A stretch of DNA of 64,000 nucleotides from the NCBI GenBank assembly GCA_948146395.1, contig OX411544.1:51647933-51711932 (forward strand), written 5' to 3'. This DNA comes from Fragum whitleyi. Its lineage: Eukaryota > Mollusca > Bivalvia > Cardiida > Cardiidae. Shown here one piece after another: positions 35,501-50,500 of the stretch. The position numbers were made by a program, and so were the translations under genes. A model generated the notes under the pieces. That model was not told the DNA's origin. It worked only from the letters and a program-made list of their open reading frames with translations, and did no database searches. Every line of letters starts with the position of its first letter. The first letter of the stretch is position 1.

Positions 35501-38500
35501 AAAAATAAACATAAAACTTTTATGTCCCCGAAAACCTCCAATTGTTCTATCAATATGACTGAGCGCATTTATTGACGTTAGTATAACTGAATTTCTTACA
35601 CAAAACTTCGCATTTTTAAGATTATTATTTTAATAGCTGATGGAATCATTAATTCATTATTATAATTATTATACGTTCATCTTTACATTAACTACATAAA
35701 TGACCATTTGTCTATATAAACATTATATGTATCATATATCTGTCTCTTAATACAAAGAGACTTCCGTTTGAATGATTTATAACAGTGGGCTCTTATAAGC
35801 GGTTAAAAAGAATCTTATAGGGTGATTTCTGATAGAAAGCAATTATTAACCAATTATAGTTGTTCTTAGCGCCCACAGACTCGAACATTTCTTCCCGAAT
35901 ATGGGTCCGAAATTTGTGATATTTGTTTGAAGATGTGAAAAAAACTGAACTTGTTCAATTATTTATCCTTAATATCACAAGAATTACTACTTAACAAAAA
36001 CACATTTTATTGTCGAATGTAACATTCTTTTCATTGCAGCCTGAAAGCTTCTTAAATTGTGATCAGTATAAAAAATGATGAAAAAAAAGAAAAAAAACAA
36101 CCATACATGAACTCAATTACCTGTCTGTTTAACCGTGATTACCGTTGTTACACTAGTTCTCATTCTGATACATTCATACGTGTCGTTTCTGATGATATCA
36201 TTGATAAGCAAAACATCAAAGATGGTGATGTCTCTAATACTGTTGTGAAACACGAGTTTATCGGATACAACGATGACGCCATTGTCAGTAAGTTGAAATG
36301 GAATATAGTTACCTGTAATTGATTTGATGGAATTAATGGGCAAATAATTTGAACGTGTGCGTATGATTTTCAACAATATCAAAATATTCGCCGAGCAAAC
36401 AATCTGGCCAGCCTGTGCGGTCGCCGCGTTGCATTCTGTATATAGATAATGTGTCAAGGTATCGTTAGATTGTAAATTAGCCTAATAGTTGCAATTGCGT
36501 GACTGTCTAGGCTGAATAATGTTTATACTTAATGCACATGTCAAAGCTTTGTAAATGTTACGCACATGTTCATTTAATTTTATTTTTTTCCTGTCAAAAC
36601 AGAGTGTTGTGACGAGAAAATGCTCACGAATACAGGAATACAGTTTTCAGAAGGCAAGATTGTTTGTATGCTTACGAATACAGAGATTCCATAAGAAAAC
36701 TCAAATTCACGTTTATTCTATTCATTTATTGTTTACATTTTTTGCTTGAAAATACCAAGAGAGAAGACAGGAATTACACTTGTATAACATTATCTTTTAA
36801 ACGAAGAACTATTTCCACCTGAATTCCATTGACTTTAAATGTTTGATAAAATGTCAAGCCCTGAAGACTGCTTTCATGAAAAAATACAACAACATATCAG
36901 TGTCTTCAACATAAATGTTATCTTGGCTCAGTTGTGGGAAATTATCATGACGGTGTTATGCCGAATTCTCCCAACCTGGACCAGATTACATCGATATTCA
37001 AGGACGCTAACATATTATCCCCAAATATGTTCTTGAACAAATGACATTTGACAACTTCAATTTCAAAGCGAAACAATCGAAAGCATTGTGTCATAAGACA
37101 GAATTGGTAATTTTACGAAAAGGGGTTAGTTTTCTTTAGGGAGGAAAAAGAGGTTATACTGAAAAATTAGATTTATGAATCTCTTAAATTTCAGTTGATG
37201 AATATATTTCGAAATATCTGTTAAAATTTGAGACAGAAATAAAGGAATCCAAAATTGAGAGATATACGTATATTTCTCTATTTGCTATCTACGCCAGCAG
37301 CGCTTTCGAAATATCAAATATTTGTATGCCTTGTATTTCCAAATTTTGCAGCGATAATGGAAAGACATATCAGTTTTCCCGAATTTTACATCCATCTCGG
37401 GAATATTGCGAACGCTATCAAATTACAATTTAATGGAATTGCTTTCACATTGTGCAATTCTGGTGCGTTTTAAATGCAATGCAACAGTTTTCAAACGGAA
37501 TTCCGTGTGGAAAAGTACAATTCCTTCATTTACGAGTCCGTCGAGCCTATTACTGCAAATCCAATTTAGGTTTGTCACATTAAATTGTTAAGCCTGATTT
37601 ATTTGCCTTTGCAGCAATCGATTCAACAAGAAAGAACATTATTAAGGCTTGCAAATGGGGAGACGGCCTGCAAGAGGTAAAAAGGTTAAGCTATTTAGGT
37701 AGTGGACCCGTAATAGTTCCGCAACATTTCGGAATTTATGATCTTTAACAATGTTGACCGAGGTTTCCTAATGGAAATTATTAGGAAACCTCGGTTAACA
37801 CTGTTGAAGTTCATTACTTCCAAACTATTGCGGAACTGTTACAGGTACACTACCTTAATAGAGTTGATTTGTTAATGATGGACAATTTGCTTCCGAGACA
37901 AGCATTCAATTTCCTGGAACTAGGATGAGAAATTTTAAAAATCATTCAAATCGAAAAGTGCCCTAGACAACCAGTCAATATTCTTACTACATATTGGTGC
38001 TGTCTATGTCGCTTTTTTAGTTACAGTTAACAACATCGTGAAATTGATAAGTTGAATGATTTAGGAATGATTTAAAAATGATATTGAATAAGTGTGTGTA
38101 GCGCGTTTTGAGTGATTTTCAAGGGAGATAAAAAATAATCGCCAATTTCGTCCAATTAGCGATATTTTTTCCAACCTGTATTAAAATCTACGTATTTCTT
38201 TCTGATTTTGTACCTTCTTGGTCGGAACAGAAATTTAAACAAACACTAGCTTTAAATATGCAACTTTTGGAACGATTTGATTGAAATATTGATAATTTTG
38301 AACGATATCTAAGCCGTTTTGAACCATTTCGGAACGTATTTGAACGGTTGGAGTGAGTGTTTTGAATGAATGAATGCAGTGCTGAGTGAGCGTTTTCGAA
38401 TGGTTTTGATTGAGATTATCACCAATTTCACGTTGTAATTAACTTAAGCACATTTGAGTTAGTAGTCTGAATTCCTTGAATCGCTTGGCGAGAGATGTAG

Positions 38501-41500
38501 AATAGAGTCAATCTTGCTAGAGCGACCACGTCTATTAAGCGACTATTTTTATTAAGCGATCGTTTTCATAAAGCCCTTTTTAAAATCAAATTATCTTAAA
38601 AAGTAGGTATAGTTGGTCGAAATAATTGCAAAGGAAATCATTTGTTGTTAAAACTCCTTTAACGACCGCGTTTTTGTGGTCCATTCAGTGGTCGCTTAAA
38701 ACAAGTATGTACAATTTGAAATAGTGCTCGGCTTAAAATGACGCTCTGTCATATCTTTATCAATTTTCTTAACAGTCATTGCAATGATTCAAAAGTCATT
38801 TTCTTACATTACATTTCTTGCATTAAAACTGCCGCATCTTTTTTTGCTGTTATTTTATCAAAATTAATCTCATGAGAGTAGAAGTAAAATAATAACACAT
38901 TTTAAAAAATGTACACATTTACATGTCAAACTTTGAAAAAAATGAAATATTTTATAATATGACTTATTAGACTTTTAAGAGACAATTCTAATTGACTTCC
39001 TCAAATAAAATGACATTGTTTCACGCAAATATAACTGCTACATGTGCTATGAAAAATTATACTTACTCTGGCTAACAAGGGTTGTTTCATAACTAGTTTT
39101 CACGTTACTACCGTTGAATCGTGTTCGTTTATCGCATTCTACAATTCCAATTTCTTCTCCCACAGGAGCGATTTGTCTGACTTCAAAATGTAGTCTAGGA
39201 TGATACGAAAAGTTTGACAGTCATTGAATTTCATTTTACGTCATAGTCTGTCTCGTAAGATAGACCCAGGTGTGCTTCGAGACACCAGTGATATGTGTAT
39301 GGCAATAAATCTTAATTTTCTAAGACATTTTTATTTTTTCGTCAAAAAACGAATGTTTAATATCCCTGCAAAATCCCAATTACGTAAGAATCATACATTC
39401 GAGTAAAGAATTTCTATTTCTATTTTGTCGTTGATAAATTGTATACCTGTATATTTCATTGAAATCGAAATACCATATACAGTCGTCCTAATACATGTAG
39501 GATTATATCGTGTAACAAAGACAATAATACGTTAGCGTTTTAGAATATCAATGTCATCTGGTCGAGGTTGGGAGAATTTATCATGACGAGGATTTGCCGA
39601 CACCAGATAATATTGATATTTTAAAACACTTACATGTTATTCTATGTATCATGCAATCATTTTTCAGCGCTTAATTGTAACAAACCCTTAAAAATCAAAG
39701 AAATACAGGTGAACGTGTATGTAAGCTGTTTCTAAAAATAGACTGCCTGATATCATGTTATGTTATCAGACAGGTAATATAAGGTCAATATATGCTCCAT
39801 TGCATGATAAAAGTTCTTTTTGCCAAGCTTGCAAGGACATTTGCTCTTAAAAAAGAACAAATCCCGAAATATGAAAATGTATCTTTTCATTCTTCATGTT
39901 GTGTCTTGAAGATGCACAGAACTAAATTAACGATGAGAAGCCGATTATATGTTTACTAATGACGAGGTACATGTAGCAAAATGAAAAGGTATCAGTCCAT
40001 TTGTGGACGTCAAAATAGCATTGCAACATCAAAGTTTCCATTAGGCGTAAGAAAATAAATGTTGTGTTTCCGCTTACCCGACCGACCCTGTTTTTGACCC
40101 CCGACTCTGCTGTTTTTATCGGCAAAATGAAAAAAATAAAAATTTGAATGTCCGACCCATCCTTATTTTCGCCCGACCCATGAAATTTTCGAAATGTTCG
40201 TTTAAATTACATTTCCTTAGTTTTTTCCGTTTGCTTCATTCAAGTAGCTCTTCCTGAGTTACTCAAGCGCTTTATGGAAGAATCATCACCGTAAATGCAA
40301 GTGTCAAGATGATTATGAAGAGAATTGTCAACCCAGAAATTAAGAAAACAATATACAAGATGCAAACTTTTAATTATAGTCGGTTCATGGGTAACATAAC
40401 AACGTTAGTGATGTACTGCTATTTACTGACATAAAGCGTGAAAGTCAAAAGTAGATGGCTTGGTCACTGTTGGCAATCAAATTGGACAAATGATTTCATC
40501 AACTTGAAATTGGCGTCTGCAAAAGCTTTCAAATTTTGACAGTCCAAAATATTCTGTCTGGTTATGAAAGGTGCGTTGATGTGCACTTTGATTTCTTATC
40601 TGAACTCTGGCATTGTCATTGTTTGATTTATTGTTCTTTGTCATTTAAAGCTCCACTGGCTGTCGGGCCAGTGGGCTATTTGTCATGGCCCTGTGTCTGT
40701 CATCCATGTGTGTCCGGTCATAAACATTTTTTCAAAATTTTTTCCCATAGAAAATACTGAATGGATTTCAATCAAATGCTTCTGGTCGTAAACCTTTTCT
40801 TCAAAATTCTTCTCCACAGAAACTACTGAATGGATTTCAATCAAACTTCACAGGAATGATCCATGGGTGATCCTCTATCGGATGGAAGCAAGTCAACTCA
40901 TACCCACGGTAACTCGTACCCTTTTTGGCCAACTCGTACCCTTTTTGGTCAACTCGTGCCCAATTTTTTGGTCAACTCGTACCCACGGTAACTCGTACCC
41001 TTTTCGGTCAACTCGTACCCTTTTTGGTCAAATCGTACCCAATTCTTGGTAAACTCGTACCCTTCCAAAAAATATGAAGTCAACTCGTACCCACTTTTTA
41101 TGTGCTGTCAAAATAAGTATACTTTATTACTTACAACATAATTTCATGTTGGCATCACTTTTTAGTCTGGCATAGACTAAAAAAAAGTTTCAATAAAAAT
41201 AGAATTCCAAAACAAAATCCTCATGGCATATATTTTATGTGTGTTTTTTTCACAGCATATGTTCCCAATACTTCATAAAATTATTTTTGACCAGAAAGTC
41301 TGAAGTTGCCTGCCGTTGAATGTCAAAAATGGCCATTTTGACATAGCTTTCACCAGGGTTTTACGGAACGCAGATTTCTGCGTCCATATACGCACAAAAT
41401 TCAGTCTGTACGCATGTTTATGAGCAACCCGCGTCCACGAGACGCACAAAAATAATTTCAGGTTAAGGGCTCTAAATGACTTGGTAACAGTTTAAAATAC

Positions 41501-44500
41501 GCAAATTAATCTTTGTTGTCGAAAAAATTAAACGTGCACAATTTTAACAAAGGGAAATAGTTTATGACACCGGTACGCTTGTTTTGTATTTACGAGGACG
41601 GAATGTTCCGGTAATCATGGTCATCTCGGCCCTGGATGTTCTTGTTTGTACTAAGGCATTCTGTTATTTCAAAGGCTATTATAAATATAACTTTAACTAT
41701 AACAACAAAAACACACAAGAATTATTTATGAACCATTAAAGAGCTTTATAAAACTTATTTAAAAAGATTGACTTTGTTCGATTGAAAAATCGAATCGGGC
41801 CTTTTTTAATTCATTCGGATTGTTCGTCAATCTTCCTTGTACACAAAATTGAAATGTCGCTCACAGACCGTCGAATATCCTTACGTTAAAGGGAAATTTG
41901 TGTTAAGTGAAGAGTTTAGTGATCTTTCTTTGTAAATAAGCTGATGACTGAGATGAAGCGTTGTTTTCCCCTGAAATGAACGCTGGAAAGAGAATGCAAA
42001 ATACCACAACGTCCATAAAACAACACTTATTTAATTCAATTAGTCTGAAAAAAGTCAACCATACGTTATCTTATGAACATAAATGGATATTTTGTGACAT
42101 TGCATCATATTTACATCATATCCTTTCACCCAGTGATCTTTATTATTACTCATAATATCCAGTCAACTCAATCATGATAAAAAACTAAAATCACAGTGGA
42201 ACAAAGTGATATGTTATATTCAAAGAGATTTAGACCAGCACTTTAATTGATATTGTCAAATCTCAATTATCGTGCATACCTCTATTATCGTGCATGACCC
42301 CAAAGGAGCTTAACAGAGCTTGATTGACCAGTGGCGTAGCTGAAGCGTTTTTGAGAGTACGCACAGTAAAATGGTATTTATGGGGATCCTCCCCATTGGG
42401 GCGAAGGAAGCATGACCCCTTATAAAGGAATAGGGGGCGAATCCCCATTGGAAAATTGAATGAAAATAAACTATGATAGAGGAAAAAATATGCTCTCAGA
42501 TGGTGGCATCAACTTCACAAATCTAGTTATTTGAATTTCGGGCCATTTTCACACATCTACGATCATGTTAGCTAAAACATTTTGATCGCCAAATGACCAT
42601 TTATACAAGGGAGGGCTAGTGATACGTTTTGAGAACGATTGTCCCATTTGGCATGTAGACGGATCTCAATTCAATGACCGATAATTCAAGAACCACTGCA
42701 GGTTTTTGAATGTCATAAGTCTTATGCACAACTGGACCGTGGGTCAAAGAGGTTAAATATTCAGTACTGTCCAAATAACCACTGCATGAGGAGTTGTGCA
42801 CAGTAAAGCACTCATCTTAATCTATTTTGTAAAGTAAATGTCAGATTATTCTGGACCAACTTTACATGTCCAAAATGTATTTTGCACACCTAGACATCAT
42901 ACAGAGTCATTCTGGCAAGGTTCACTTTATTCACAGTCGAATGGTGGGAGGAGGGTACTCATAAAAAAGAATATCGATCGAATTTCGAAAGAATCATGCA
43001 CAATTTAACATCATAGAGATGTATTATTGCAGAATATTATTGCAGAATAGTGTATTACAATCCATTAGATTTTATAGGAGGAATGGTGCACAAAAACACT
43101 GTAATTTTAAGCTCAGTCGATGGTAGATGCTTTAGGAACAACTTGACACTTAAAATGTTTGTCTTTTGCACAACTAGACATCATACAGGTGTCATTGTGA
43201 CAAGTTTCATTTCATTCCTATTCAAACTAAAGGGGGGATGTTCACACCAGAAATATATTAATTTTCGTTCAATCCAAGTACAGATGATTCAAGATAACCA
43301 AAGAATTATTGTATTTCAAAGTTCATGTATGAACGCCTTGATATCATATAGAGTAACTGTGGCAAGTTTCAGCTCATTTTCATCGATGGTTTTGGTTGAG
43401 TTGCGTACGCAAAAACTGCTAATGGACGAACTAACAGACGGATGGACGAACGACCGGGACCATCACATAATACAACCCTTCAAGCGTTTGACAAGACTTT
43501 CGCTAAGAAGCACTAACGAGCTCAGATATTGTCAGTCACATATAGCATTAAACTAGGATGCTATAAATGAAAGCTGTGGCCTTTGTAGTTCGAAAGTGTG
43601 TGCAAAAGATGGTCGTTTAACAAAACTGCTGCTTGAGGCTCTCTAGAACCCAAAGATATACGTACAATGTGCTGATGATGTTTTCTTAACGAACCTTCGT
43701 ATCGTTTTACCAGCATTTCGTTTAAAACTTGCAACTACCTTCAAGGTAAATCATTTTTGAATTGACTCAGCTATAAGCGATCTTTTGATATGTGAAAAAT
43801 TTTGAATTATGAAACAGCAAGTTGCACGAAATTGACTTGTAGGAATACTTATGGTCACCGTTAAAGATAAGTGCTTTTATGTGCACAACTTCCATGTACG
43901 AAATAAGTAAATTTAGAAAGTGCTTGTGTATCGGGCAGTAGGAATTTTGCGTCTGCAGGCCTAATACATATCACCAATATTCAATTTCAAACACGGATTT
44001 TCGTCAATTGTTCATTTATTATTATCTTTATCTTTATTTATCAAAAAGAAAGACTTTCCTAACAGTTTTATAAAATATACAAATAATTGGGTCGGTTCAT
44101 GTTGTGTTAGGCGGCTTTGAAACCTGTTAACAGGATTTTGTCTAGATCGTATGCTACCCGTAGGCCTATGGCGCGAATACCGTGATGAGCCGATTGAATA
44201 ATTAAATGTAGTTTAACGCTGTTTTAACATTTTTTCAGTCATATCGCGGCGGCTGGATCACCTAACATTGGTTTCCTGGTATTTCTCTCACAAGCACAAC
44301 ACCACATCCTTTCCTAGCCCCTAGCTGCTATCTCACATAGGTCTACGGTTATTAATCGTGATGAGTCGAAGATTTCAATTCAATATCACTTGGAATTCAA
44401 GGTATGAATGCTCATGCACACAGGTCAAAGACATATCAGAATTACGCCAATAGAGATGTCATTGGAACTTACCTAGACACACAAGAGAAGGGCTGTAGTA

Positions 44501-47500
44501 CAAAAGGGGTCAAAAGAGTTTCTTTAAAAAAACGAGTAGTGGAAAATTGGGAAAACATGTATTTTATCAATAAACTCTTAGTAATATTAAGAGTCAAAGC
44601 TGTGGGCACGGAATTGTCATTATTCAAACTCATAATTTCGACTCAAATTTGTACGCACGTGCGTACGTGCGTACATGGTAGCTACGCCACTGTTGACCTA
44701 CGTTTTTTTCATAGGATGATTCGCTTTGGTACCCTAAAATTGTTGATGTGAGAAAAACTGAAACCATATAGCACACAATATCTAAAATCAAACAAAATGC
44801 AACATTTTGGATATGGAACTATTTTTTCTAAAGTTTCTATGTATTTACTAGTTAAAGCCTTGTATAAGAAAATTCGGAACTAGATTTTAATCAAATAACT
44901 ATGTGGAATAATTAGATTTAAGCAGAGAATAACTATGTGGAATAATTAGATTTAAGCAGAGGTTGGTGACCCCAAAAGATAAAGTTTTGCTTCTTTTTTG
45001 TTGCCACGGAGTTATCTTTCAAATGCATGATAACTGAGGAGGAAATCCAAATTTTTTGAAAGGTCAACTAGCAGCTATTTTAGATGATTTTCATGATGAT
45101 ACTATTAACAGAATTGAACCAATTTTTTAGTCAGGTTAAAAAAATATTAATTGATAGAAAATTGATATTAAATGGTGTGAAAACCAAGCTTTCCGAGCAC
45201 ATAGAGGGTTAAAAGGCTTACATGCACGATAATTGAGGTGAAGAGGATATATAAAAGGAAATATGGAAACATTGAATTTGTGGAAAATGATAAATTACTT
45301 TTTGTGTCACTCACCACAATATTCCATTGCTTGGAGTTGAAATTTCTCAACTTGGCTCGTTGGGACCCCTGAAATATCGACAGGGACCCCTGATGTTTTT
45401 AAAGATCAAATGAAAAGCTAATTTTGGAACGTGTGTTTAAAACATCTCCTGATAATTATCGATGAAATAAGGCGACACAAAAAGTTCGCGTCGAAAAAAA
45501 CAAATTTAAAAGAACGGTATTGACAAAAATACGAGCGTGATTTATTGGAAAATTTTACCTGGCCAGAAATACGTACACGCACATGCGCAATAGCTATGAC
45601 GTCACTGCGAGGGATTCCCCGTTCTAGATAATCAAAGAGAGCATCGTAAATATGACCACTTTCAAATGAAACGAAGAAAAATCTATCCTGTTACCCACTT
45701 ATTCACATGTTCAAATGAGATCGTTTGAGCCCACTCGCTTTGAAGATGTAGTATCATCACATTCTGAATCCGAGTCAGAAATGTAGAGTGAGGAAATCGA
45801 GTCTGACCGGTACCCGAGTCTGACAGCCCCAACGATCGAATCGGGAATAGCTCTCCGAGTCTAATCTATTGTGCAACATTTAATTTCATTCTACCAATAA
45901 AATGGTTTTTTAATGATATACCTAAGATATGTCACATGTGTTTGTGGAAATTTCAAATTTCGTTGCCTTTTTGTTGTTGTTGTTTTTTTGTGTTTTTTTT
46001 TTACACCGCTTACTGGTAATCCCGATTGATCATTCTCGTCAATTAAATTATGAAAAAAAGTGGTTGGCGTTGGGAACCATTTTTGGATACACAAAGATTA
46101 AAAATCTAAATTTCAAGCAGTTTGATTACAAACTTTTAATTAATTTTCAAATATGTCAATGGCATCAAAATTTAATTATTTATCCCTTTACATGATTATA
46201 CAGTTGTCATCATGTTACAAAAAAACGGTGCAAAGAAATTTTTTATTCTAAAGATAACCACCAGAAAGGGCTATGAAACTATACAAATCGTTCTTTAGCC
46301 CCCAAAATGTTGCAAACGCAGCTGTATTAAAACTTTATCTATGGCATTCTAGTCACTTGGAGAATATAATGTATATCTTACCTATTCTGAGGTGTTTTCG
46401 AATTTCAATGCCGATTTGAGCATTTTTTGCATTATTCCACCAAACGTAATTTATCCATGCGATCACAATTATCCATAATTCAACCTCCATTGACAGACCT
46501 TTTTATTGTTCATTTATTTTTTGTCACAGCTATTTGCGCTTTCTTTAAGTCTAATTTTTTTTTATAATTTAAATCAAAAGTTAGATATCACCTCAGACTC
46601 TTACACCGTTGCAAGAATTAAAAAATAAAGGAGAAAGATAAACAGAAGTCCTTTCATAAGCCGCAAATCACATGTGTAAGTGTCATAAAGAGCGTCTTTT
46701 CTTACGCAACGTTCAATGCCACGTGTCAAAGTTTCTTTGATCTGTCCGTGTCGATGCAACAATCAATTGTCCATGTCATATATTGATAAGCCCCTAATCA
46801 CACGTGCATGTCTCCTTTATTTTGGTCAATATCACAGACCACATGACAAATTTTCTTTGATCTATCCGTGACAATGCACTTATCAATTACCCATGTCACT
46901 GATTTTTTTTTTTTTTTTTTATTACACATATAATCTCAAACTATCACGCAAAAAGCGAGAAATTTCAGTTGACACAATCTGAACTATCTCATACACAAAA
47001 AGCACTTTTTCGTCATGCTTCAAAACAGTGCAGCTATAGATTTGAGAAAGCTGAAAATACAGCGTTTCTAATGTCAAATCGATGTCAAGAGAAGAAATGG
47101 TGAAAGAAGAAATGGTGAAATCGGTCATTTTTAATCAATCAAATTCTAAAAATCTGTTTTATATGAGAATAACAAAATCAGTACATAGTTTCGTGGTTTA
47201 TTCCCTTCGTCTTAACCCATTTCGTCTACACTATAAAATATTGGGTGAGATGAAAAATTCCCATTTGGTCTAAAGAAAGAAAGAAATAGAAATGACATCC
47301 ATAAATGTTCATTCATTAACGTTCCATCCGTTCGTAGATTCTTTCATCAACCAATTCATTTATTCTTTCTTTCTTTTGTTCATTCATTCATTCCCTGATA
47401 ACTTTATATCTTGAGGTCATTTTATTTTTTTAAGTTTTAAGTATCACTTCTTGCTACTGATGCAAATTATACATGAAATAGAGCTTACCCTGGCCCCTTC

Positions 47501-50500
47501 AACTATGCATAAAAAACGTACCCTGACCCCAGGTTTTAATGCCCAGGACAGCAAAATGGTGCAATTTGGCTCTAGGAAATTTGAGCTGTCACGTCATTTT
47601 AATGCGTCAAAGGTTATCAAAAGTGTGTCATGCTATTGATATTAGTTAAGTTAAAACTGTCTCTTTAACACCTAAATTGATTGTCAGTTATTAAACTCCG
47701 GCGATCGGATTGGCGATCGTAATTGGCAGTTTACTATTAATCTTCAATACTTGCTAGTCACGGGTTTACACCAAAACAATAATTGGCGAAATGATGTTGC
47801 TAAAGTTTTTTTTTTCATAGTAGATGGTGTTCGGTGAGTCTCTTTTCTATACTTTTTGGACTACTCTCGGTTCATGCTTTCTCGCTTCTTTAGAGTCCTA
47901 CCCTGATCTAACGGGAACGAAAAGATGATAATTCCCGAAGTATTTAGGTTGCGACATCCAGGGGCAACACAATAATGCAAAATTCAAGTACTTTTCCGAG
48001 TGGAATTTATCACAAATCGATCTAAAATACGTAGCCGCTGACAAATTGTTTACTATGCCAGTATTATCTATCCCTCGCGGTGACGTCACATGCCTAAGTC
48101 ACGTGACCGAGAAGTTATCAGGGACCGGCTACAGGTGTGTTTATCGAAAATCGTGAAATTCACAGTTATAAAAAATCATTTTTATATTCTGGATATTGCA
48201 TCGTATTTAATTTTTACTCATGAATACATAAAGAAACGGTTGTAAACGCTCTTCATTTTACCTTTAAGGTTGAGTCCCTGGGACCCCTTATTTCGAAAAG
48301 CTTGGTAAAACCCTGTTTCACTCCAGTTTGCTTTGAATTTTGTCATGGCCATATCTCTTAGTATATTGCAGCTAGCATATCTAAACTTAGAACATTTACA
48401 GATTATATTGTGAAGATGTCACATTAGCAATTGGCCATTGTTAGCTTAAGGCTTACTTTGCATATCCAAATCAACAAAGTTAAAAAAGATAAATAAAAAA
48501 AAATAACGATTTACCTACCTACCCTGTATTTTTCGCAGCAAAAATTTAAAAATAAAAAAAAAGATACGCCTACCTACCTACCCTCTTTTTTTCGAGCCCG
48601 TTAGCGGAAACACAGCTATTTTTTTAGGCCTTATCAAAACAATTTTCATTCCTTAATTCCCCCCAAGAAGAATAGCAACTATGCATATGCAGTAAGCAAC
48701 ATCGTGAATCTGACAATTGTGAATGGTTTGGGAATGATTTCCGAATGAAATTGAATGAGTCGGAAGAGATAGTTTTTTGATTGAATTAATGGGAAGTAAT
48801 ATGATGTCGATAATTTCGTCTAATAATCTTCTTGTCGACCGTTTTACACCATTTCAAAATGATCTTGAACAATTCTGAGCGTTTTTGAATGGTTTAAGCG
48901 AGTGTTTGGGATGAATGAATTGAGCGTTGTGCGAGATTTTAAGCATAAAAAACCGTACGATTTTGGACACGTCTCGTTGAAGATTCTTGCTTCGTGAAGT
49001 GTGAGGTTAATTTTCAGTCTTGCTGTGTTTCCAGTCGAGTCTCGTCCAATCTTCATCAATGTTATATCAGTGTTGGATATATTCACGACAGTTTCATTAA
49101 GATAGATGTCTCCGCTGCTTGTATTGATTGACAGAAATGCCGGCGAACCTGAATAAAGTATGACCTTTTATTTCTTCTTTACTCGTGATAAAAACGTGGA
49201 ATTATGCCAACAACCAGACAATGCTTTCTCCTTTTTTTGTATACATTTTGTATATATTCTTAAAACAAATTTTAAGTAATGCTTTTGAAATTCGCTTTTA
49301 AAATATTTTGTCTCCGACCTTCACGAATGCTTTATATAGACAATGGAAGTCCGTGACGGTCAACCGACTCTATGAAAATACGATTTCTGACGAGTACCTG
49401 AACTTGAGAGGTTAGTCATCAGGGGCCTGATTTACTGCTCATCTTACGATCATTTTTTGCGTAAGTCAAAAATTAAAGTTGCTTCTACAGTACTAACCAA
49501 ATATAGAATTCTGTCATGCCTTATCTAATTTGAATTGTCTTCTAAAGACGATTCCAATGAGATATTGCAAAGCAGAATCTAACAATGAATGAAAACACCA
49601 GGTACGATTAGTGATTTTGACTTGACTTCGTAAGAAGTTTAGTAAAGCGGACCCAGATGCTATATGGCTTACATTTTCTCGTAAATTTCAAGGAGACTGA
49701 CTACTAAAAGGTTATCAAAAGCTACTGATATATGGGGTATTAGATCAAAGAATTTCTATATTTATATCACAGACCCTATGTTGATGATACCCGTTGGAAT
49801 CGTCTCGTCGAGACAGTTCAATGAGTACCCATAACATAGGGTTTCATTGAGAAATAAAGTTTTTGGACTGGCTTTAACCCATTTTGTTTGGACCTCTGAT
49901 CAACTGATTCGCCAAACTATCTTACCTTTTATGCGCAGTCCTAGCAGTTTACACCCCCATGGTTTTATGCTTTGGAAAATATTTTGAAAATAAGGAGAAA
50001 TTGCCAATGACAAAAAGTTTCTCCTATTTTTTTATGATATTTTTGATCACAAAAAAAGTGTTCAATGTTTATTTCAATCATGTTTCATTGCAATCACTTT
50101 TAATTATGACGAGTCTAAAGGGTAGGAAAAAACAAAAAATAAACCAAAATAAAAAAGGAAATTACCGTATAGGGAATATGTGACCGGCTCAACGACGCCA
50201 TTAGCCATTGTTTGGTCAATCCTTTTCGGATATGTTTCTCCGCCATAGAAACACACATGTTGATGGACCGTCTTTTTGTTGAAGTGAATTATCGCACCTA
50301 AATGAAAGTAAACAATAGAATGAACGAAAAGCTTCAAGAACTTGTTTAACTTGATGAAGAATGGAAACATGTACTGTCTTTTATATATCAAAGCGCCTTC
50401 GAGCATATCAAAATCTCGTACACTGTCGCTCACTTACAAATATAAGGAACAAAGTAGAGTAAGAACATTGACTTGAGAAAACTCGATTCTTAATGAATGA

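Larger units (their letters stand above)
39195..48958. other. 9.8-kb receptor intron made mostly of repeats
   Basis: No exon is recognised, and phases of the flanking exons match directly. Contents include a foldback copy (39515-39815), the CTCCACTGGC element (40640-40862), the ACTCGTACCC minisatellite (40895-41095), repeat units with GACATCATACAGAGTCATTC (42860-43480) ending in a GGACGAAC run, a SINE fragment (44247-44352), a CGTGCGTACGTGCG run (44652-44680) and a MITE copy (48692-48940). Two oppositely oriented fragments (40060-40200, 48500-48615) share GTGTTTCCGCT and CCGACC/GGTAGG motifs. Confidence 0.55.

Noticed and set aside
43050..43556. 168-residue plus-strand frame, the longest in the window
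   Set aside because: It spans repeat units (GACATCATACAG phrases) and ends in a GGACGAAC/CATCACATAATAC repeat tail; no protein family recognised.
44404..44751. 115-residue plus-strand frame
   Set aside because: It crosses a CGTGCGTACGTGCG run and repeat-like text; no splice or domain support.
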